Below, one piece after another: positions 54,494-63,853 of a stretch of DNA of 64,000 nt. Both the position numbers and the translations under genes were made by a program. The notes under the pieces are model-generated. The model worked only from the letters and a program-made list of their open reading frames with translations, ran no database searches and was not told where the DNA came from. This DNA is from Lachnospiraceae bacterium. Its GTDB lineage: Bacteria > Bacillota > Clostridia > Lachnospirales > Lachnospiraceae. The stretch covers positions 62,001 to 126,000 of the forward strand of contig JAFRGQ010000098.1 of assembly GCA_017433725.1 (NCBI GenBank), given 5' to 3'. Positions within the stretch are counted from its first letter, which is position 1. Each line of letters opens with the position of its first letter.

Positions 54494-54994
54494 ATGGCCG
54501 TTGAAATGAAGTACTGCATGGCCTGCGGCACGAAACTTGTTACAAGACACCTTGACGGAGAGGGGGAGATCCCCTACTGTGAGACCTGCGGTGAATTCCG
54601 TTTTCCCGTCTTCAATACGGCGGTCAGCATGATCGTCATGAATGAAGAAAAAACGAAGATCGTCCTCATTAAGCAGTATGGCAGACCGCATTATATCCTC
54701 GTGGCAGGCTACATCAACAAGGGCGAGGATGCGGAGGATGCCGTGATCAGGGAAGTGAAGGAGGAAATGGGACTGGATGTAACCAGTGTTCATTTCAATC
54801 ACAGTCATTATTTTGAGCCTTCTAACACGCTGATGCTGAACTTCACGGTCACCGTGGCAGGCGAATCGCCGACGCCGAACCGTGAGATTGATTCCTACCG
54901 ATGGTTCACGCCCGAGGAAGCCAAGGAGAACATAAAGCAGGGTTCTCTTGCGGCAAGATTTTTATACTGGTATTTAGATGGCGGCGAGTTCTGA
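54494..54994 (+). CDS. NUDIX hydrolase with N-terminal zinc ribbon
   Basis: The 166-residue protein begins with a four-cysteine zinc ribbon (Cys8, Cys11, Cys29, Cys32) like that of NADH pyrophosphatase NudC. The Nudix box runs from Gly72 (GYINKGEDAE..REVKEEMGL, about 72-94) with all consensus acidic residues. It lacks the large N-terminal domain of NudC, so the substrate may be NAD-like, a capped RNA or another nucleoside diphosphate. I chose ATG 54494 because GGAGG ends eight bases upstream; ATG 54488 is too close. Confidence 0.88.
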   Translation: MAVEMKYCMACGTKLVTRHLDGEGEIPYCETCGEFRFPVFNTAVSMIVMNEEKTKIVLIKQYGRPHYILVAGYINKGEDAEDAVIREVKEEMGLDVTSVHFNHSHYFEPSNTLMLNFTVTVAGESPTPNREIDSYRWFTPEEAKENIKQGSLAARFLYWYLDGGEF

Positions 54995-55016
54995 AGAGAA
55001 GAGTGGGAAGTATAAG

Positions 55017-56372
55017 TTAAATACGTATGAATTTTCGCGACAGTGTATTGGTCACTGTCGCTTTCTTTTTCAGCGCTCTCACCATATTGTAGAGGTTAGA
55101 GACGCGGATCTCCTCCGAGAGCAGATCCCGAGCAGCCCCTTTCAGTGTTTTAAGATCTCTGGCGGGGCGGGTGATGACAGGAACATCGGATTTTTCTGTA
55201 ATCTTACCGAGAAGCTCCATGGATTCGGACCTGCACCCGAGAACCTGGGCGCAGAGAGGCGTCTCCCCGCTTTGGACAATGCCGAGCGCTATATGGAGCA
55301 GGGCTCTGTTTATATGAGTCCGTGTGATGGATTTGTTCTTCAGTGTCTCTGCAAATGCACTGAAAGAACTGCAGGCAAAACGGTTGTTGAATACGGCTCT
55401 TGCAAGATCCGGGGAGACATCCGCAAACTGCATGAAGAATTCCGGCGAATCCGCACTCCATACTTTCTCTGCGAGGATAAGAGAAAAATCATCATCACAC
55501 ACAACGCCGTCCATGCTTGCCGAACGGATCTGTGTGTGAAGCGGTGCTTCGGGTATGGATTCGGCCAGATCATAAATACAGCGGAAATACATCTGTTCTG
55601 CTGTGTCCGACCGTACGTAGTCATAGGACAGGATGCTGTCAGAAGTAACACTGTGTAATTCCGAAGCGTTCATACGCACCGTCTCACCTGAAAAGGCGGA
55701 CATAAGATTTTTTGATCCGAACGTAAAGACCGGCGTAACATTCACATTTTGAATAAGATTTCTTATGGCGGATGCCGACGAGAATTTTTCTATGGATGTG
55801 TCGTCGTTGTAACCTGCTCCGATCCTGCGGATCGTGACCGGTTCGATCGGTGATCCGGTCGACTGCAGGGCTTTCAGATACTCTACTGCGAGGACATTGT
55901 TCGGGGAGGAGAGAAGCGATTCGTACATAGGTGCAGCCATCGCGCGGGCTTTCGGAAAGGAGATACCGCTTCTGGTGTATTCACGAAGCTTTTCCTGAAA
56001 AGCAGTATTTTCATCGGAAAAGAACTGCGCACAGGAACGGAGCTCTTCCAGATCGCCGCATTCCGAGCCGAATACGAGATAATCGACACAGCTAAGGGCG
56101 TTAAGGAGCTTTACGGACATAAGGGCATAGTTCTCCGCGGAGGAGGTGGCGTATCTCGTAGAATGTGAGATAACGAGGTCTGCTCCGCCTTCCAATGCCG
56201 CCCTGCACCTTGTATGACGGTCAACGATAGCCGGTGCGCCTCTCTGGACATAGTCGCCGCTCATGATGATCAGACAGTAGTCACATCCTGTGAGCTCCCT
56301 TGCTTTTTTTATGATTTCCGCATGTCCGTTGTGGAATGGATTGAATTCGGCTATGATGGCTGCAGTTTTCAT
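55017..56372 (-). CDS. tmcAL: tRNA(Met) cytidine acetate ligase
   Basis: The 451-residue nucleotidyltransferase-fold enzyme activates acetate with ATP and acetylates C34 of elongator tRNA-Met. The N-terminal AEFNPFHNGH (8-17) is the HxGH-type motif, followed by MSGDYVQRGAPAIVDRHTRC, and FGSECGDLEEL lies near residue 101. The length fits the family (former YlbM, DUF795). The ATG at 56370-56372 has GGAGG upstream on the minus strand. It is divergent from pta, and its use of acetate makes the neighbourhood sensible. Its 3' end contains a plus-strand terminator. Confidence 0.94.
   Translation of the reverse strand: MKTAAIIAEFNPFHNGHAEIIKKARELTGCDYCLIIMSGDYVQRGAPAIVDRHTRCRAALEGGADLVISHSTRYATSSAENYALMSVKLLNALSCVDYLVFGSECGDLEELRSCAQFFSDENTAFQEKLREYTRSGISFPKARAMAAPMYESLLSSPNNVLAVEYLKALQSTGSPIEPVTIRRIGAGYNDDTSIEKFSSASAIRNLIQNVNVTPVFTFGSKNLMSAFSGETVRMNASELHSVTSDSILSYDYVRSDTAEQMYFRCIYDLAESIPEAPLHTQIRSASMDGVVCDDDFSLILAEKVWSADSPEFFMQFADVSPDLARAVFNNRFACSSFSAFAETLKNKSITRTHINRALLHIALGIVQSGETPLCAQVLGCRSESMELLGKITEKSDVPVITRPARDLKTLKGAARDLLSEEIRVSNLYNMVRALKKKATVTNTLSRKFIRI
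55037..55070 (+). terminator. Plus-strand terminator inside the 3' end of tmcAL
   Basis: GCGACAGTG-tattggt-CACTGTCGC is followed by TTTCTTTTT on the plus strand, ending the NUDIX transcript. It is encoded within the last 18 codons of the convergent tmcAL gene; on the minus strand no T tract follows it. Confidence 0.85.
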
Positions 56373-56435
56373 TTCAACCTCCGCTAATGTACCAAATTTA
56401 GTACTCCAATTTATATAATTCTACCACATAAGCTA

Positions 56436-56464
56436 TTGTTTGGATATTTTTTCAAGTGTATAAT
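56436..56464 (+). promoter_or_regulatory. Sigma-A promoter for pta-ackA
   Basis: TTGTTT (56436-56441), 17-bp spacer, TATAAT (56459-56464). An inverted GTAC-caaattta-GTAC (56389-56404) lies upstream between the divergent genes. Confidence 0.75.
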
Positions 56465-56512
56465 TATGGTGGTACATACGTAAAATAATTTGCGTTGAAA
56501 GGAGATGCAGGT

Positions 56513-57511
56513 ATGAGTTTCATAGATGAGATTAAAGCACGCGCAAAAGAGAACATTAAGACAATCGTACTTCCGGAGTCCGAGGATATCCGCACTTACA
56601 AGGCAGCAGAACAGGTCCTGAAAGAGGGATTTGCCAAAATCATTATCATCGGTTCTGAGGAAGAAGTCGCTGCCAATAAGCAGGATTGCGATATCACAGG
56701 TGCAGAGATCGTAGATCCGGCTAAGTCCGATAAGACAGCTGCTTACATTGACAAGCTGGTAGAGCTTCGTCAGAAGAAAGGAATGACTAAGGAGAAAGCA
56801 ACAGAGATCCTTCTCACATCCTACACCTATTACGGCGTTATGATGGTCAAGATGGGTGATGCAGACGGTCTTGTATCCGGTGCATGCCACTCAACGGCTG
56901 ACACACTTCGTCCGAGCCTTCAGATCCTGAAGACAGCTCCGGGCACGAAGCTCGTCTCCTCATTCTTCCTTATGAATGTCCCGGATTGCGAATTCGGCAA
57001 CAAGGGAACATTCGTCTTCTCAGATTGCGGTCTTAATCAGAATCCGACAGCTGAAGAGCTCGCTGCAATCGCAAAATCTTCTGCTGATTCCTACAGAGCA
57101 CTCACAGGCGACGAGCCGCGCGTTGCTATGCTTTCCTATTCAACGATGGGTTCCGCAAAGCACGATGACGTTACAAAAGTTCAGGAAGCTACCAAGATCG
57201 CGAAGGAAGCTTATCCGGAGCTCGCTCTCGACGGTGAAATGCAGCTCGATGCAGCTATCGTTCCGTCCGTTGGCGAATTCAAGGCACCGGGCAGCCCGGT
57301 AGCAGGCCATGCCAACACACTTATTTTCCCGAACCTCGACGCAGGTAATATCGGCTACAAGCTGGTTCAGAGACTTGCTAAGGCAGAAGCTTACGGCCCG
57401 ATGTGCCAGGGTATTGCAAAGCCGGTCAACGATCTCTCCCGCGGATGCTTCGCTGAGGATATCGTAGGCGTTATCGCTATCACAGCAGTTCAGGCTCAGA
57501 TGCAGGACTAA
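56513..57511 (+). CDS. pta: Phosphate acetyltransferase
   Basis: The 332-residue short-form enzyme exchanges CoA for phosphate on acetyl-CoA, giving acetyl phosphate. Characteristic segments are KTIVLPESEDIRTYKA, ADGLVSGACHSTADTLRP (about 126-143), and PRVAMLSYSTMGSAKHDD, with ELALDGEMQLDAAIVP near residue 245. There is no N-terminal DRTGG extension. AAAGGAG lies about nine bases before ATG 56513 (an in-frame TTG at 56495 overlaps it). ackA follows 32 bases later. Codon bias indicates strong expression. Confidence 0.97.
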   Translation: MSFIDEIKARAKENIKTIVLPESEDIRTYKAAEQVLKEGFAKIIIIGSEEEVAANKQDCDITGAEIVDPAKSDKTAAYIDKLVELRQKKGMTKEKATEILLTSYTYYGVMMVKMGDADGLVSGACHSTADTLRPSLQILKTAPGTKLVSSFFLMNVPDCEFGNKGTFVFSDCGLNQNPTAEELAAIAKSSADSYRALTGDEPRVAMLSYSTMGSAKHDDVTKVQEATKIAKEAYPELALDGEMQLDAAIVPSVGEFKAPGSPVAGHANTLIFPNLDAGNIGYKLVQRLAKAEAYGPMCQGIAKPVNDLSRGCFAEDIVGVIAITAVQAQMQD

Positions 57512-57543
57512 TACACATAGCTATTTCAGAAAGGTAGAAAGAA

Positions 57544-58743
57544 ATGAAGATCTTAATTATCAATGCAGGCAGCTCCTCTCTCAAGTACCAGCTGATTGAT
57601 ACAGCAGATGAGTCCGTAAAGGCAAAAGGTCTGTGCGAGAGAATCGGTATCGACGGATCCATGCTCACACATAAGGTTCCGGGCAAGGAAGATTATGCGA
57701 TCGAAGCACCCATGCCTACACACAAGGAAGCTATTAAACTCGTCCTCGACGCTCTGGTCGACGCAGACCACGGTGTTGTTGCAAGCGTAGACGAGATTTC
57801 AGCCGTCGGCCACCGCGTACTCCATGGCGGTCTCAAGTTCACAGAGTCCACACTGGTAGACGCCAAGGTAAAGGATGTTATCAAAGAGTGCTTCCCGCTC
57901 GGACCGCTTCATAATCCGGCGAACCTTATGGGTATCGAGGCATGTGAGGCAGCTATGCCGGGCAAGCCGAACGTTGCTGTATTTGATACAACATTCGGTA
58001 TGGCTATGGAGCCGTACGCATACCTTTATGGCATTGACCCGAAATACTATAAGAAGTATTCTATTCGCCGTTACGGTTTCCACGGCACGAGCCATATGTT
58101 CGTTTCCGGCGAGACGATCAAGTTCGGAAAGCTCCCGGAAGGAAATCAGAGAGTTATCGTATGCCACCTCGGCAACGGCGCTTCTATCTCCGCAAGCAAG
58201 GGCGGCAAGTGTGTGGATACATCCATGGGACTTACCCCTCTTGAGGGCCTGATCATGGGAACACGTTCAGGCGATATGGATCCGGCTGTCGTTCAGACGA
58301 TTGCAAACGGCGAAGGCCTCTCCGTCGACGAAGTCCTTACGATCCTCAACAAGAAATCCGGCGTTCTCGCTATGTCCGGCGTTTCTTCAGACTTCCGTGA
58401 TCTTGGCCAGGCAGCTGCTGAAGGAAATGAGAGAGCACAGCTTGCACTCAAGGCTTTCAAGTATCGCGTAATCAAGTACATCGGTTCTTACACCGCAGCT
58501 ATGAACGGCGTCGATGCTATCACCTTCACAGGCGGTATCGGCGAGAATGATTGCACCGTACGTGAAGACGTATGCGCTAACCTGGAATATCTCGGCATCA
58601 AGATCGATCCGGAGAAGAATCAGATCCGCGGCAAGAAGGTCGAGATCTCCACACCGGATTCCAAGGTAAAGGTATTCGTTATCCCGACGAACGAAGAGCT
58701 TGCAATCGCACGCGAGACGGTTCGCGTTGCCGGCCTGGAATAA
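57544..58743 (+). CDS. ackA: Acetate kinase
   Basis: The 399-residue ASKHA-fold kinase makes ATP and acetate from acetyl phosphate, the energy-yielding end of acetate fermentation. NAGSSSLKYQLID (6-18) is signature 1; HRVLHGGLKF, FDTTFGMAM, YGFHGTSHMFV and VCHLGNGASI follow with the catalytic Arg and Asp, and ITFTGGIGEND lies near residue 325. A ribosome site AAAGG precedes ATG 57544. It is in operon with pta and uses the same biased codons. Confidence 0.98.
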   Translation: MKILIINAGSSSLKYQLIDTADESVKAKGLCERIGIDGSMLTHKVPGKEDYAIEAPMPTHKEAIKLVLDALVDADHGVVASVDEISAVGHRVLHGGLKFTESTLVDAKVKDVIKECFPLGPLHNPANLMGIEACEAAMPGKPNVAVFDTTFGMAMEPYAYLYGIDPKYYKKYSIRRYGFHGTSHMFVSGETIKFGKLPEGNQRVIVCHLGNGASISASKGGKCVDTSMGLTPLEGLIMGTRSGDMDPAVVQTIANGEGLSVDEVLTILNKKSGVLAMSGVSSDFRDLGQAAAEGNERAQLALKAFKYRVIKYIGSYTAAMNGVDAITFTGGIGENDCTVREDVCANLEYLGIKIDPEKNQIRGKKVEISTPDSKVKVFVIPTNEELAIARETVRVAGLE

Positions 58744-58812
58744 AGAACCGGAACAAGCATTTATTTGTTGAAAAATATCCGGAAAAACGAGAATTTCATA
58801 CAGAAAAAAGTG

Positions 58813-58842
58813 TTGACAAGACCAGTACCACATATGTATAAT
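58813..58842 (+). promoter_or_regulatory. Strong sigma-A promoter for rpmF
   Basis: TTGACA (58813-58818), 18-bp spacer, TATAAT (58837-58842), 35 bases before the L32 start. Confidence 0.88.
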
Positions 58843-58876
58843 GGTCGAAGTGTCTAAAGGATAGGAGGTGGTACCG

Positions 58877-59065
58877 ATGTCCATTTGCCCAAAGAATAAG
58901 CATTCAGCTGCAAGACGTGACAAATCCAGAGCAGGTCACTGGAAGATGGCTAAATCTACATTAGTCAAGTGCAGCAAGTGTGGCGCTTTAATGATGCCGC
59001 ATCGCGTCTGCAAAGCCTGCGGATCTTACAACAAGAGAGAGATCGTAAAACAGGACACAGACTAA
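58877..59065 (+). CDS. rpmF: 50S ribosomal protein L32, zinc-ribbon form
   Basis: This 62-residue large-subunit protein begins MSICPKNKHSAARRDKSRAG, with the family's basic N-terminus. It keeps a four-cysteine zinc ribbon (Cys32, Cys35, Cys45, Cys48). AGGAGG is eight bases before ATG 58877, and a GTG at 58868 is too close to it. It has its own promoter and terminator. The DUF177 gene that usually precedes rpmF and the plsX gene that often follows are absent. Confidence 0.96.
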   Translation: MSICPKNKHSAARRDKSRAGHWKMAKSTLVKCSKCGALMMPHRVCKACGSYNKREIVKQDTD

Positions 59066-59123
59066 TCTTGTAATTGTTGCTTAGCACGACAATGATTATT
59101 TGTATTTTAGAGCAGACCAGGAG

Positions 59124-59154
59124 GCTGCCGCCGTTGACCGGCGGCAGCTTTTTT
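59124..59154 (+). terminator. Terminator after rpmF
   Basis: GCTGCCGCCG and CGGCGGCAGC form a perfect 10-bp stem with a short loop, followed by T6. Confidence 0.95.
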
Positions 59155-59275
59155 GTAACAAAAGGAACTATGTTCCGTTTGTCAGCTCAGGCAGGATATG
59201 AACGCCCCGCGTTGTCGGGAGTGTATCATATTTTAAGTGGCCAGATCAGACGCCGAATAATACGGGAGGAAAGAA

Positions 59276-59503
59276 ATGGAATTTGAAAAAATCAAAGAGA
59301 TCACAGCCGGTATTCTGAATATATCGCCGGAGAGCATAACCGAAAGATCATCTTTTTATGAGGACCTGGGGGCGGATTCGCTTGATCTTTTTCAGATCCT
59401 GACGCTCATAGAGGATACCTTTGATGTGGATATCGCCGAGAAGGATCTTGAGCTGTTCCGGACCGTAGGTGATGCGGCGCGTGCTCTGGCCGCTGCGAGG
59501 TAA
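59276..59503 (+). CDS. acpP: Acyl carrier protein
   Basis: The 75-residue acidic four-helix carrier has the phosphopantetheine serine Ser35 in LGADSLDLFQI. It would carry acyl chains for fatty acid synthesis. The second residue after DSLD is Leu-Phe rather than the usual Val-Glu (DSLDTVELVM-type), a mild divergence. The ribosome site GGGAGGAAAG precedes ATG 59276. It starts the acpP-rnc-smc-ftsY group, with 26 bases to rnc. Confidence 0.92.
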   Translation: MEFEKIKEITAGILNISPESITERSSFYEDLGADSLDLFQILTLIEDTFDVDIAEKDLELFRTVGDAARALAAAR

Positions 59504-59529
59504 AAAGGACCTTTCAGGCGGAGAAAAAA

Positions 59530-60213
59530 ATGAACAATAATAATCTTTCCGAGCTCGAAGAGAAGATCGAATATCATTTCAAAGACAGATCTCTCCTTGA
59601 GCTCGCAGTTACGCATACATCTTATGCCAATGAACATCGCCGGGAGAACATCGCTCACAACGAACGAATCGAATTTCTCGGAGATGCAGTACTCGAGACT
59701 GTCAGTTCCGAGTATCTTTATCTCAAATATCCGGAACTCGGAGAAGGAAAACTCTCAAAAATGAGGGCCAGCATGGTCTGTGAGCCGTCGCTTGCGATCA
59801 TAGCAAAGCGCCTTACGCTGCCACAGTTCCTTCGTCTCGGCAAGGGAGAAGAGGCCATGGGCGGCCGTGAAAAAGATTCCATCACTTCAGATGCCGTGGA
59901 GTCTGTCATCGGTGCGATTTATCTCGATTCAGGCTTTGAATCAGCCAAAAGCTTTATTCTGAAGCATATCCTGGGAGACCTGAAAAGAGAAGAGCTTTAC
60001 TATGACAACAAGACACGCCTTCAGGAATATGTTCAGGAGCGGGGTCTGAAGCTTGAATATGTTCTTATATCTGCGGAAGGACCGGATCACATGAAGGTCT
60101 TTCGCATATCCGCTGTGATAGACGGCGAGAATTACGGTATAGGAGAGGGACGGACGAAGAAAGCGGCATCGCAGAACGCGGCTCGTGCGGCATTGGAGAA
60201 GTTATGTATTTAA
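59530..60213 (+). CDS. rnc: Ribonuclease III
   Basis: The 227-residue double-strand RNA endonuclease matures rRNA and processes structured RNAs. The catalytic signature NERIEFLGDAVLE lies at about 38-50, with a second acidic site near SDAVESVIGAIYLD (about 120). The C-terminal double-strand RNA-binding domain (about 157-226) ends GRTKKAASQNAARAALEKL. GGAGAAAA precedes ATG 59530. The gene overlaps smc by ten bases. Confidence 0.97.
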   Translation: MNNNNLSELEEKIEYHFKDRSLLELAVTHTSYANEHRRENIAHNERIEFLGDAVLETVSSEYLYLKYPELGEGKLSKMRASMVCEPSLAIIAKRLTLPQFLRLGKGEEAMGGREKDSITSDAVESVIGAIYLDSGFESAKSFILKHILGDLKREELYYDNKTRLQEYVQERGLKLEYVLISAEGPDHMKVFRISAVIDGENYGIGEGRTKKAASQNAARAALEKLCI

Positions 60214-63200
60214 AACGAATTGAAATGCATGGATTCAAATCATTTGCCAATAAAATGCTCTTTGATTTCCATGAAGGCATCACCGGAATCGTCGGACCGA
60301 ACGGGAGCGGAAAGTCAAATGTTTCGGACGCTGTGCGCTGGGTACTCGGAGAACAGAGTGCAAGACAGCTGCGCGGCGGGAATATGCAGGATGTAATATT
60401 TGCTGGAACCGAGACAAGGAAACCGCAGAGCTTTGCTGCGGTGTCCATTACATTTGACAATTCCGATCACGCCCTGGACATTGATTTCGAGGAGGTCACG
60501 GTCACAAGGAGACTGTACCGCTCCGGTGAGAGTGAATATAAAATAAATAATTCTACGGTGAGACTGCGCGATATCCACGAGCTGTTTTATGACACGGGTA
60601 TCGGCAAAGAAGGTTACTCCATCATCGGGCAGGGACAGATCGAACGGATCATTTCAGGCAAGCCCGACGAGCGCAGGGAACTCTTCGATGAAGCTGCCGG
60701 TATCGTCAAGTTCAAGCGCAGGAAGAACGCTACACTGAAAAAGCTTGATGAGGAACAGGCCAATCTTCTGCGTGTGAACGATATTCTGACGGAAATCTCC
60801 GGAAGACTCGGCCCGTTGAAAAAGCAGAGCGAGGTCGCGAAAGTTTATCTCGAGAAGAGGGATACTCTCCGAGAGTTGGACGTAAATCTGTTCCTGATCG
60901 ACAACGAACGGATCGGGAAGGAACTGCAGGAGATCGAAGGCAAGGTGAAGATAGCGGACGATCAGATCGCAGAGATCTCCGGTGCCCTTGAAAAGACGAA
61001 AGAAGAGTATATGCGTCTGGACGGGGAAATCACGGAGCTGGACGCACAGATCGCGGAGCTTTCTGACAGATGCTCGAAGAATCAGCTCATGCAGCAGCAG
61101 CTGAAAGGTCAGATCGAACTTCTGAAAGAGCAGATCAATGCGGTCAGGCAGAACAGTGAGCACTATCTGAGCAGGCGGAAAGCGATCTCAGAGGAGCGCG
61201 ATCGAAAGTCTTCTGAGAAGAGTGATATGAAAGATGCACTCAGCAAACTGGACAAGGACCTGGGTGCTAAGAGACGTGCACAGAGAGGTGAGGAGGAAGA
61301 ACTCTCCGGGATCGATCAGAAGCTCACCAATGTAAATGATGATATAAATGCAGCCAAGAATGACATCATAAGACTCTTAAACGGCAGGACCAATGTCAAG
61401 GGAAAAATGCAGCGCTACGACGCGATGCTCGAGCAGATCGCTATCAGAAAATCCGAACTGGACAACAGAATGCTTCGTTTCAGTGAGGAGGAGAACGACG
61501 CGAAGGAGAGAAAAAGGAAGGCCGAGGAGAATCTGAAGGGGATTCGGAATCATATAGCCGATCTCCGCGACCAGTCGGCAGCTCTCGAGGGTCAGGTCGC
61601 TGAACTTCAGAGTCAGATTCGTGACGAAAATCAGAATCTGGATGCGCTTCAGAGAGAATTTCATCGCGATTCCTCAAGGCTGGATTCGCTGCGCACGATC
61701 AATGAGCACTATGAGGGGTACGGCAATGCGATAAAAAAGGTCATGGAGCAGAAAGGGAGAAACCCCGGCATCCACGGTGTTGTCGCAGATCTTATCGCAA
61801 CGGAACAGAAATATGAAGTTGCAATCGAGACAGCTCTCGGAGGAAGTATACGTAATATCGTTACAGACAATGAGAGTACGGCAAAATATCTCATTGAATT
61901 TCTGAAAATGAATCATTACGGCCGCGCTACATTCCTACCTCTGACAAATGTCAAAAGCAGAAAGGGATTTGACCGTAAAGATGCTCTGAAGGAAGAAGGC
62001 GTGATCGGCATTGCGTCCGACCTCGTCACCTGCCAGAAGATTTATGAGGATCTTCGTAATCAGCTCCTCGGAAGAACAATCGTTGTCGACACAATCGACC
62101 ATGCAATAAAAATCGGGAGAAAGTACAACCATTCTCTGTATATGGTAACTTTGCAGGGAGAGTCGTTCTCACCCGGAGGATCCATAACCGGCGGTGCTTT
62201 TCATAATAAGGAGAATCTGCTCGGCCGAAAGCGTGAGATCGAAGAGCTGGAACGCAGTGTAAAGGAACACCGTAAGGCGATGGAGATGTCTCAGTCCCTC
62301 ATAGATGAGAAGAGGGATGAGAGAAATAAGCTGCGCGACGAGATCGTTAAGATAGGCGGAAAGATCCACGGCGAGTCTATCCGTGAAAATACATCCGAGA
62401 TGTCCCGCAAACAGGCAGATGATCAAATCCGAATGAATCATATCGACCGCAGTGCCCTTGACCGCGAGAGCCGGGAGATAGAGCGTCAGATCGGAAAAAT
62501 CAACGATTCGAGCTCTGTTATCCAGGGTGAACTTCAGGATTCCGAGCGCGCGGAGCGAAGGCTGCAGCAGCATGTTGCAGAGCTTGAGGGAAGGGCTGCG
62601 AAGCTGCAGGAAGAGCGGGAAAAGCAGGCGGTCACGGTCGAGAGAATTCACATGGAAGTAGCTTCTCTTGAACAGAAACGCGGATTCCTGAAGACAAATA
62701 TTGAGAGAATCGACTCCGAGATCACAAATCTCGATGAGGAAGATGCAGGTATTACGGAAAGTCTTGCATCCGGAAGCAGCGAGGCGGACGAAAAGAGAGC
62801 CAATATTGAGAGCATCAAAGAGACGATCGCAGCGGCGGAAAAAGAGGCGGCGGACGATTCCTTAAGAATGACGGAATTACAGAAAAAACGTCAGGAGCTC
62901 TCTGTGCTCCATAAGAATTCGTTCAACAGGAGAGATGAACTCTCCGATACGCTATCAAAACTTGATAAAGAGAGCTTCCGGCTGCATTCACAGAAGGAAA
63001 AGATGGAAGAGAACCTTGAACATTCCATCACCCATCTCTGGGATGAGTATGAACTCACTCCGAATCAGGCGAAAAAATACCGCATGGAGGAGCAAGCAGA
63101 CCGGGCTACGATCCGGAAGGAACTCTCAAAAGTCAGGGATGAAATCAAAAAGCTCGGCAATGTCAACGTGAATGCTATCGAGGAGTACAAAGAACTGGTG

Positions 63201-63764
63201 GAGAGGCATACCTTCATGTCGACACAGCATTCGGATCTCGTCGAATCGGAAAAGACGCTGATGCGGATCGTCGAAGAATTGGACAACGGCATGCGAAGGC
63301 AGTTTAACGAGAAGTTCTCGGAGATCAATCGCCAATTTAACAAAGCTTTCAGAGCCCTGTTCGGCGGCGGAAAGGGAAGGCTTGAGATCGACCGGGAAAC
63401 AGACATCCTTGAGGCGGCTATCACGATCGTTGCGGAACCGCCCGGAAAGAAACTCCAGAATATGATGCAGCTCTCGGGCGGAGAGAAGTCTCTGACGGCG
63501 ATTGCGCTGCTTTTTGCGATTCAGAACATGAAACCGTCGCCATTTGCCCTTCTCGATGAGATAGAGGCAGCTCTGGATGACAATAACGTTACAAGATTTG
63601 CAGAGTATCTGCACAAGTTGACAAAGAATACGCAGTTCATTATTATTACGCATAGGCGAGGAACGATGGCGGCTTGTGACAGGCTTTACGGCATCACGAT
63701 GCAGGAGAAAGGAGTCTCCACACTCGTATCCGTGAACCTGATCGAGGATAAGCTATCGTCCTGA
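60204..63764 (+). CDS. smc: Chromosome segregation ATPase SMC
   Basis: The 1186-residue condensin core works with ScpA/ScpB. Walker A GPNGSGKSNV lies at 31-40; the first long coiled coil runs from about 170 to 500; the hinge (about 515-660) includes GIHGVVADLI and ALGGSIRNIV; the second coiled coil runs to about 1010. The C-terminal head has signature LSGGEKSLTAIA and Walker B ALLDEIEAALDD. ATG 60204 lies in the last codons of rnc with GGAGAAG upstream. rnc-smc-ftsY is the standard Gram-positive order. Confidence 0.98.
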   Translation: MYLKRIEMHGFKSFANKMLFDFHEGITGIVGPNGSGKSNVSDAVRWVLGEQSARQLRGGNMQDVIFAGTETRKPQSFAAVSITFDNSDHALDIDFEEVTVTRRLYRSGESEYKINNSTVRLRDIHELFYDTGIGKEGYSIIGQGQIERIISGKPDERRELFDEAAGIVKFKRRKNATLKKLDEEQANLLRVNDILTEISGRLGPLKKQSEVAKVYLEKRDTLRELDVNLFLIDNERIGKELQEIEGKVKIADDQIAEISGALEKTKEEYMRLDGEITELDAQIAELSDRCSKNQLMQQQLKGQIELLKEQINAVRQNSEHYLSRRKAISEERDRKSSEKSDMKDALSKLDKDLGAKRRAQRGEEEELSGIDQKLTNVNDDINAAKNDIIRLLNGRTNVKGKMQRYDAMLEQIAIRKSELDNRMLRFSEEENDAKERKRKAEENLKGIRNHIADLRDQSAALEGQVAELQSQIRDENQNLDALQREFHRDSSRLDSLRTINEHYEGYGNAIKKVMEQKGRNPGIHGVVADLIATEQKYEVAIETALGGSIRNIVTDNESTAKYLIEFLKMNHYGRATFLPLTNVKSRKGFDRKDALKEEGVIGIASDLVTCQKIYEDLRNQLLGRTIVVDTIDHAIKIGRKYNHSLYMVTLQGESFSPGGSITGGAFHNKENLLGRKREIEELERSVKEHRKAMEMSQSLIDEKRDERNKLRDEIVKIGGKIHGESIRENTSEMSRKQADDQIRMNHIDRSALDRESREIERQIGKINDSSSVIQGELQDSERAERRLQQHVAELEGRAAKLQEEREKQAVTVERIHMEVASLEQKRGFLKTNIERIDSEITNLDEEDAGITESLASGSSEADEKRANIESIKETIAAAEKEAADDSLRMTELQKKRQELSVLHKNSFNRRDELSDTLSKLDKESFRLHSQKEKMEENLEHSITHLWDEYELTPNQAKKYRMEEQADRATIRKELSKVRDEIKKLGNVNVNAIEEYKELVERHTFMSTQHSDLVESEKTLMRIVEELDNGMRRQFNEKFSEINRQFNKAFRALFGGGKGRLEIDRETDILEAAITIVAEPPGKKLQNMMQLSGGEKSLTAIALLFAIQNMKPSPFALLDEIEAALDDNNVTRFAEYLHKLTKNTQFIIITHRRGTMAACDRLYGITMQEKGVSTLVSVNLIEDKLSS

Positions 63765-63780
63765 CAGGTAACTTCGAGAT

Positions 63781-63829
63781 GCCCTGCGAAATTCGGCGGG
63801 GCGATGACCGGTCCGGGGAAACGGACCGG
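63781..63829 (+). other. Two consecutive GC-rich hairpins between smc and ftsY
   Basis: GCCCTGC..GCGGGGC (about 63781-63802) and CCGGTCCG-gggaaa-CGGACCGG (63808-63829, perfect 8-bp stem). No T tract follows, so they may stabilise mRNA or dampen expression between the genes rather than terminate. Confidence 0.5.
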
Positions 63830-63853
63830 ATAAGCCGGATGGCGGAGGTTATT

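Noticed and set aside
59074-59286. 70-codon plus-strand frame between rpmF and acpP
   Set aside because: It runs through the rpmF terminator and into the acpP ribosome site; not a gene.
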